In this document: positions 7,344 through 10,614 of the stretch, piece after piece | Numbering within the stretch: the stretch's first letter is position 1 | Layout of the letters: every line of letters begins with the position of its first letter | NCBI GenBank assembly: GCA_023423835.1 | Contig: JAFAEW010000040.1 | Span: 1 to 10,614 of the forward strand | Direction: 5' to 3' | DNA: 10,614 bases | Source of the DNA: Bacteroidota bacterium | GTDB taxonomy: Bacteria > Bacteroidota > Bacteroidia > Chitinophagales > Chitinophagaceae | Made by a program: the position numbers and the translations under genes | Notes under the pieces: model-generated | Database searches by the model: none | Told to the model about the DNA's origin: nothing | What the model saw: the letters and a program-made list of their open reading frames with translations, nothing else

Positions 7344-8063
7344 TTATCCTTTTTTCTTAACGGATGATCCCCCACTTGATTCCACTGAACTGATGGTTCC
7401 GTTTCCTTTGTAATTTACGATCGATCCTCCGCTTGCTTCAACTTTCAAATCCTTGTTAACGGTAAGATTGATGATCGAACCGCCACTGGCTTCAACATCT
7501 GCACTGTTTACGATGAAGTTGTTTTCCTTAACGATACTGCCGCCGCTGGCATCGATTTCGCCCCGGTCGAAATTGGCCTCCATCTTTGAAATGCTTCCTC
7601 CGCTCAGTTCCATATCAATGGAGTTTCCTCTGATTTTTCCTTCAATAATACTTCCTCCGCTGATATCGGATTCGAGTTTATTTACCACAAAGTCATCTAC
7701 CATCGTAATAATGCTTCCGCCGGATGCGCCGAGATAGGAGAGATCATCAACGGTAACATAGGCCTTCAGCTTTTTATTTCCCCAATTCCAGCTATTCCAC
7801 CATTTACCTTCAACATAAATTCTAAGCACACCATTTTTCACTTCGGTAATGATTCTTTCCGCATATTGTTTTTCATCGGCACTAACAGCTACTGCCAGGT
7901 TTTTTCCCTGTGAAAGATACAACCTGATGCCGCTTCCCACTGAAACGCCGTGGAAGTCTCCAACCTTGCGGACAATAGCATTGGCATCATACACGACATT
8001 TTGCGCATTAGAATAAAAGAATGGAAAGAGTAGCAGTAAGCTTATCCCAAACAATTTTTTCAT
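7344..8063 (-). CDS. Secreted DUF2807 (GIN-domain) beta-repeat protein
   Basis: This 239-residue protein has a signal peptide (MKKLFGISLLLLFPFF, likely cut in SNAQ near residue 20), so it is exported. The N-terminal half contains FHGVSVGSGIRLYLSQG (37-53), typical of the DUF2807 'putative auto-transporter adhesin, head GIN domain' family. From residue 114 on, the unit [x]-SGGS-[I/S] recurs seven times, with SGG at 114, 135, 154, 173, 193, 211 and 230. The 18-21 residue spacing is what one turn of a right-handed beta-helix would give. The end is basic (KKKG). The family is common in Bacteroidota; adhesion is only a database-style name, and no binding partner is established here. The start ATG at 8063 is set by the signal peptide. 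It is divergent from the TPP-riboswitch receptor, and its stop lies 58 bp upstream of the tRNA on the same strand. Confidence 0.9.
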   Translation of the reverse strand: MKKLFGISLLLLFPFFYSNAQNVVYDANAIVRKVGDFHGVSVGSGIRLYLSQGKNLAVAVSADEKQYAERIITEVKNGVLRIYVEGKWWNSWNWGNKKLKAYVTVDDLSYLGASGGSIITMVDDFVVNKLESDISGGSIIEGKIRGNSIDMELSGGSISKMEANFDRGEIDASGGSIVKENNFIVNSADVEASGGSIINLTVNKDLKVEASGGSIVNYKGNGTISSVESSGGSSVKKKG

Positions 8064-8125
8064 AATTGATATATTTTATAGCTAAACGAATAATCCGCAA
8101 AAAGGTTACAACGATTTTTTCTTTA

Positions 8126-8133
8126 TACCTTTG
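8126..8133 (+). promoter_or_regulatory. Promoter -7 element of the thiamine receptor leader
   Basis: TACCTTTG matches the Bacteroidota -7 consensus TAnnTTTG exactly. It lies 39 bases before the riboswitch aptamer, so transcription would begin near 8139-8142, at the foot of the hairpin at 8143-8164. No clear TTTG -33 element is seen about 20 bases upstream (the region reads GGTTACAACG), so this call rests on the -7 match and its position. Confidence 0.5.
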
Positions 8134-8142
8134 TCCGGCAAA

Positions 8143-8164
8143 TTAATAAGTTAAATCTTATTAA
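8143..8164 (+). repeat. Perfect 8-bp inverted repeat abutting the riboswitch
   Basis: TTAATAAG (8143-8150), loop TTAAAT, and CTTATTAA (8157-8164). The right arm ends one base before the start of the aptamer P1 region. If transcription starts near 8140 it forms a hairpin at the very 5' end of the leader. It could stabilise the RNA, insulate aptamer folding, or act as a DNA operator palindrome between two divergent genes. The pairing is plain; the function is inferred. Confidence 0.6.
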
Positions 8165-8247
8165 GGCTCCCGGGGTGCTTTCTATCGGAAGGCTGAGATA
8201 ATACCCGTAGAACCTGAACAGGGTAATGCCTGCGAAGGGAAGGGATC
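8165..8247 (+). promoter_or_regulatory. TPP riboswitch (THI element)
   Basis: The conserved THI-box blocks occur in order: CGGGGTGC (8171-8178), GGCTGAGAT (8191-8199) followed by AATACCC, GAACCTGA (8210-8217), then GGGTAATGCCTGCGAAGGGAA (8221-8241, quoted with its last base as context). A P1 stem can form between TCCC (8168-8171) and GGGA (8242-8245). These are the thiamine pyrophosphate-binding elements of the family, including the CTGAGA segment that contacts the pyrimidine ring. It lies 64 bases upstream of a TonB-dependent receptor start on the same strand, so TPP should repress that receptor. No hairpin followed by a T run is seen between aptamer and start codon, so control by blocking translation is more likely than by termination. 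Confidence 0.96.
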
Positions 8248-8278
8248 AAGTCATTGAACTTCTCCACAGCATTTTTCC

Positions 8279-8332
8279 TGTTCCCATTTTTATATTTTAA
8301 AACATCATCTGATGAAAAATTTTTTGGGAACA
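8279..8332 (+). repeat. Inverted repeat enclosing the receptor start codon
   Basis: TGTTCCCA (8279-8286) is the exact reverse complement of TGGGAACA (8325-8332). Paired in RNA it would close a 38-nt loop containing the start codon ATG at 8312-8314. A second segment, ATTTTTC (8271-8277), is complementary to GAAAAAT (8314-8320), which overlaps the start codon. The two pairings cannot nest, so they are alternatives. They are candidates for the riboswitch expression platform; this is inferred from complementarity only. Confidence 0.4.
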
Positions 8333-10614
8333 CTCACATTTTTATTGATGGCGATTTGTGCAGATGCACAGGTTTTCATTTCCGGAAAGGTTGTTGATGC
8401 CGTCCGGCAACCGCTGGCCGGCGCCACCGTTTCATTTTATGAAGGCGATCTTTTGAAACAACAGACCACCTCAAAAAACGATGGTTCGTTTCAATTGCAA
8501 TTACAGCAAACTGTTGAGAACGGACGTTTGACGGTCAATTACATTGGCATGGATTCGTTTGAAAGAAAAGGCAATTTCCAGGATGGCGGCTATTATCTTG
8601 TACGCCTTCAGCCTTTTGATATCCTCCTCGAGCCACTGGAGGTAAGAGCCATCAGGGCTTCCGACCGCGCTCCGTTTACCAAACTCAACCTGAACAAAAA
8701 AGAACTGGAAAAACTAAATACGGGTCAGGATATTCCCTTCATTCTCGATCGAACTCCTTCTGTTACTACCACCTCCGATGCCGGCAACGGATTCGGATAC
8801 ACGGGCATCCGTATCAGAGGAACGGATGCCACCGGGATAAATGTTACCCTAAACGGAATTCCTTACAACGATGCCGAAAGCCAGCTTACCTACTTTGTAA
8901 ACCTTCCTGATTTTACCTCCTCCGTTCAATCCATACAGGTTGAAAGGGGAGTGGGAACGAGTACGAACGGAGCAGGGGCTTTCGGAGCCACCATTAACCT
9001 GAGCACAAATGAGGTAAACAAAACCGCCTACGGAGAATCGAATAACAGTTTTGGATCTTTCAACAGTTGGAAAAATACCGTCAGGGCCGGAACCGGACTG
9101 CTTGATGATCATTTTACAATTGATGCGAGGTTGAGCCGGATCAGCAGCGACGGATACATCGACAGGGCGTTCAGTGATCTGAAATCGATGTATTTTTCTG
9201 CCGGATATCTCAATGATAAGACTTCCGTTCGGTTTAATTTGTTTACGGGAAAAGAAAAGACCTATCAGGCATGGTATGGCGTTCCGGAGGCGATGCTCAA
9301 GACCGGCCGCACCTATAATCCTGCGGGAACGGAAAAGCCCGGAAGTCCGTACGACAATCAGACAGATAACTACCAGCAAGACCATTATCAGTTATTCTTC
9401 AATCATAAGTTCTCATCTGTATTGCGGATGAATATCGCAAGTTTTTTAACAAGGGGGAGAGGTTATTATGAAGAGTACAAGGCTGACCAGGCATTTGAAA
9501 AGTACGGCTTGCCGGATGTTATATTTGGAAACGACACCATCCGCCAAACCGATTTGATCCGCGATCGCTGGCTCGATAATTATTTTTACGGCCAGATATT
9601 TTCAGTTCAGTATAAAGACCAGTCGAATGAGATTACCATTGGCGGAAGCTGGTCGCAATATGATGGAAAGCATTACGGTAACGTGATTTGGGCGCAAACC
9701 GGAATGCCAAAAGACTATCAGTACTATCACCTTCCCGCCCGCAAAAGTGATGCAAACGTTTATGCGAAATGGATGCACCAGTTTCAATCGCCCTTGTCGC
9801 TTTTTGCTGATCTTCAATACCGCAAACTGCATTATGATATGAAAGGGTTTAAAGACAATCCGGATCTTTTTATTGACCGGAAATTTAATTTCATCAATCC
9901 AAAAGCCGGTCTCAGTTATCACAAAAATGACTGGGAAGCCTATGCGAGTTATTCGATAGCGCATCGCGAGCCAAATCGTGATGATTATGAAGCCGGATCA
10001 GATGAACAGCCGACATTTGAAACCCTGCACGATGTTGAAGTGGGTTTGGAAAACAAAGAAAGCGCATATTCATGGGGCGTTACCTTTTATTATATGTATT
10101 ACCGGAATCAGCTTGTATTAACGGGACAAATTAATGACGTGGGAAGCTATACCCGGAAGAATGTGCCTGAGAGTTATCGGGCAGGAATTGAATTGCAGGC
10201 GGCTTATAAGATCAGCGATCGTCTCAATCTTCAGGGAAATCTTTCGCTTAGTAAAAATAAGATCAAGACGTTTACCGAGTATGTTGACAATTGGGATAAT
10301 GGAAAACAGGATTCATTCACTTATCAGAATACCGATATATCCTTCTCACCGCCGGTGGTGGGAAGTGCGGTATTAAATATAGTTCCATTTAAAAACAGTT
10401 CCATCAGTTTGATCGGTAAGGCGGTAGGAAAGCAGTACCTCGATAATACGCAAAATGAAGACAGGATATTAAACGGCTATTACCGGCAGGATATTCAGTT
10501 GCGGTACAGTTTGAAAAATGTTTTCGTCAAACAATGGGATTTTTTGATTGCTATTAATAATGTGTTTAACAAAAAGTATGAATCTAACGGATTTACATAT
10601 CCTTACTATTACCA
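8312..10614 (+). CDS. TonB-dependent outer-membrane receptor, probable thiamine importer (3' end outside window)
   Basis: The frame is open from the ATG at 8312 to the window edge: 767 complete codons plus two bases. Residues 1-20 are a signal peptide (MKNFLGTLTFLLMAICADAQ). Residues about 21-105 are a carboxypeptidase-regulatory-like beta-sandwich (ISGKVVDAVRQPLAGATVSF), typical of Bacteroidota receptors. A TonB-box-like stretch follows (LEPLEVRAIRA, 106-116). The plug covers about 125-232, with IRIRGTDATGINVTLNGIPYND and VERGVGTSTNGAGAFGATINL segments. The rest is a 22-strand-type barrel with alternating aromatic strands. The last visible segment, INNVFNKKYESNGFTYPYYY, is a usual near-terminal motif, so perhaps 20-40 residues are missing. 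The receptor imports ligand across the outer membrane using TonB-ExbBD energy. Thiamine specificity is inferred from the TPP riboswitch upstream, as known for Bacteroidota thiamine receptors. The start lacks a Shine-Dalgarno sequence and is chosen by the signal peptide. Confidence 0.95.
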   Translation, partial: MKNFLGTLTFLLMAICADAQVFISGKVVDAVRQPLAGATVSFYEGDLLKQQTTSKNDGSFQLQLQQTVENGRLTVNYIGMDSFERKGNFQDGGYYLVRLQPFDILLEPLEVRAIRASDRAPFTKLNLNKKELEKLNTGQDIPFILDRTPSVTTTSDAGNGFGYTGIRIRGTDATGINVTLNGIPYNDAESQLTYFVNLPDFTSSVQSIQVERGVGTSTNGAGAFGATINLSTNEVNKTAYGESNNSFGSFNSWKNTVRAGTGLLDDHFTIDARLSRISSDGYIDRAFSDLKSMYFSAGYLNDKTSVRFNLFTGKEKTYQAWYGVPEAMLKTGRTYNPAGTEKPGSPYDNQTDNYQQDHYQLFFNHKFSSVLRMNIASFLTRGRGYYEEYKADQAFEKYGLPDVIFGNDTIRQTDLIRDRWLDNYFYGQIFSVQYKDQSNEITIGGSWSQYDGKHYGNVIWAQTGMPKDYQYYHLPARKSDANVYAKWMHQFQSPLSLFADLQYRKLHYDMKGFKDNPDLFIDRKFNFINPKAGLSYHKNDWEAYASYSIAHREPNRDDYEAGSDEQPTFETLHDVEVGLENKESAYSWGVTFYYMYYRNQLVLTGQINDVGSYTRKNVPESYRAGIELQAAYKISDRLNLQGNLSLSKNKIKTFTEYVDNWDNGKQDSFTYQNTDISFSPPVVGSAVLNIVPFKNSSISLIGKAVGKQYLDNTQNEDRILNGYYRQDIQLRYSLKNVFVKQWDFLIAINNVFNKKYESNGFTYPYYY

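Noticed and set aside
7320..7348. Terminator for the DUF2807 gene (GATAAAA/TTTTATC pairing)
   Set aside because: The 7-bp stem has one G:C pair, overlaps the stop codon and has no following U-tract, so it is too weak to call.
8248..8311. Riboswitch-controlled intrinsic terminator
   Set aside because: T-rich runs exist but no stable G/C hairpin directly precedes them, so a transcription-terminating platform is not supported.
8151..8333. 60-residue minus-strand frame over the TPP riboswitch
   Set aside because: It is the antisense of a structured RNA and the receptor start, and shows no protein features.
8849..9385. 178-residue minus-strand frame
   Set aside because: It is antisense to the TonB-dependent receptor, whose plus-strand frame is continuous and clearly homologous to the family. 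The same holds for minus 9602-9964 and the short plus frames at 9213 and 10134.

Overview
The window looks like an ordinary chromosomal stretch of a Bacteroidota bacterium, probably Chitinophagales- or Sphingobacteriales-like. Signs of this are a type IX secretion C-terminal sorting domain, a DUF2807 'GIN' protein, a TonB-dependent receptor with an N-terminal carboxypeptidase-regulatory-like domain, A/T-rich leaders without Shine-Dalgarno sequences, and promoter elements of the Bacteroidota TAnnTTTG type. The exact genus cannot be read from the sequence. There is no CRISPR array, phage module or recognisable defence cluster.

Left part (1-2680): a hypothetical gene enters from the left edge (3-893). 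It is followed 24 bp later by a small secreted protein with one RHS/YD-like motif and a T9SS sorting domain (918-1364). On the minus strand comes an Rpn/PD-(D/E)XK 'putative transposase' nuclease (1456-2412). Between it and dnaE lies a decayed copy of the first gene (about 2433-2612, plus strand). This part is the accessory, rearranged section of the window.

Middle (2680-7285): dnaE, the replicative DNA polymerase III alpha subunit (minus, true start 6348), is divergent from an NlpC/P60 lipoprotein (6485-7156). The 136-bp spacer between them holds one exact and one near-exact DnaA-box sequence. A symmetrical bidirectional terminator (7181-7212) separates the lipoprotein gene from an initiator tRNA-fMet on the minus strand (7214-7285), which has its own promoter element.

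Right part (7344-10614): a secreted DUF2807 beta-repeat protein (minus) is divergent from a thiamine-uptake unit. That unit has a promoter, a 22-nt hairpin, a TPP riboswitch (8165-8247), then a TonB-dependent receptor that starts at 8312 and runs off the right edge. The receptor frame stays open for 767 codons. The riboswitch identifies it as a probable thiamine (or thiamine-derivative) outer-membrane importer repressed when TPP is plentiful.

Most worth following up are the thiamine receptor leader, the paralogue remnant split from its relatives by the Rpn gene, and the DnaA-box pair upstream of dnaE. I found no convincing new multi-gene system.
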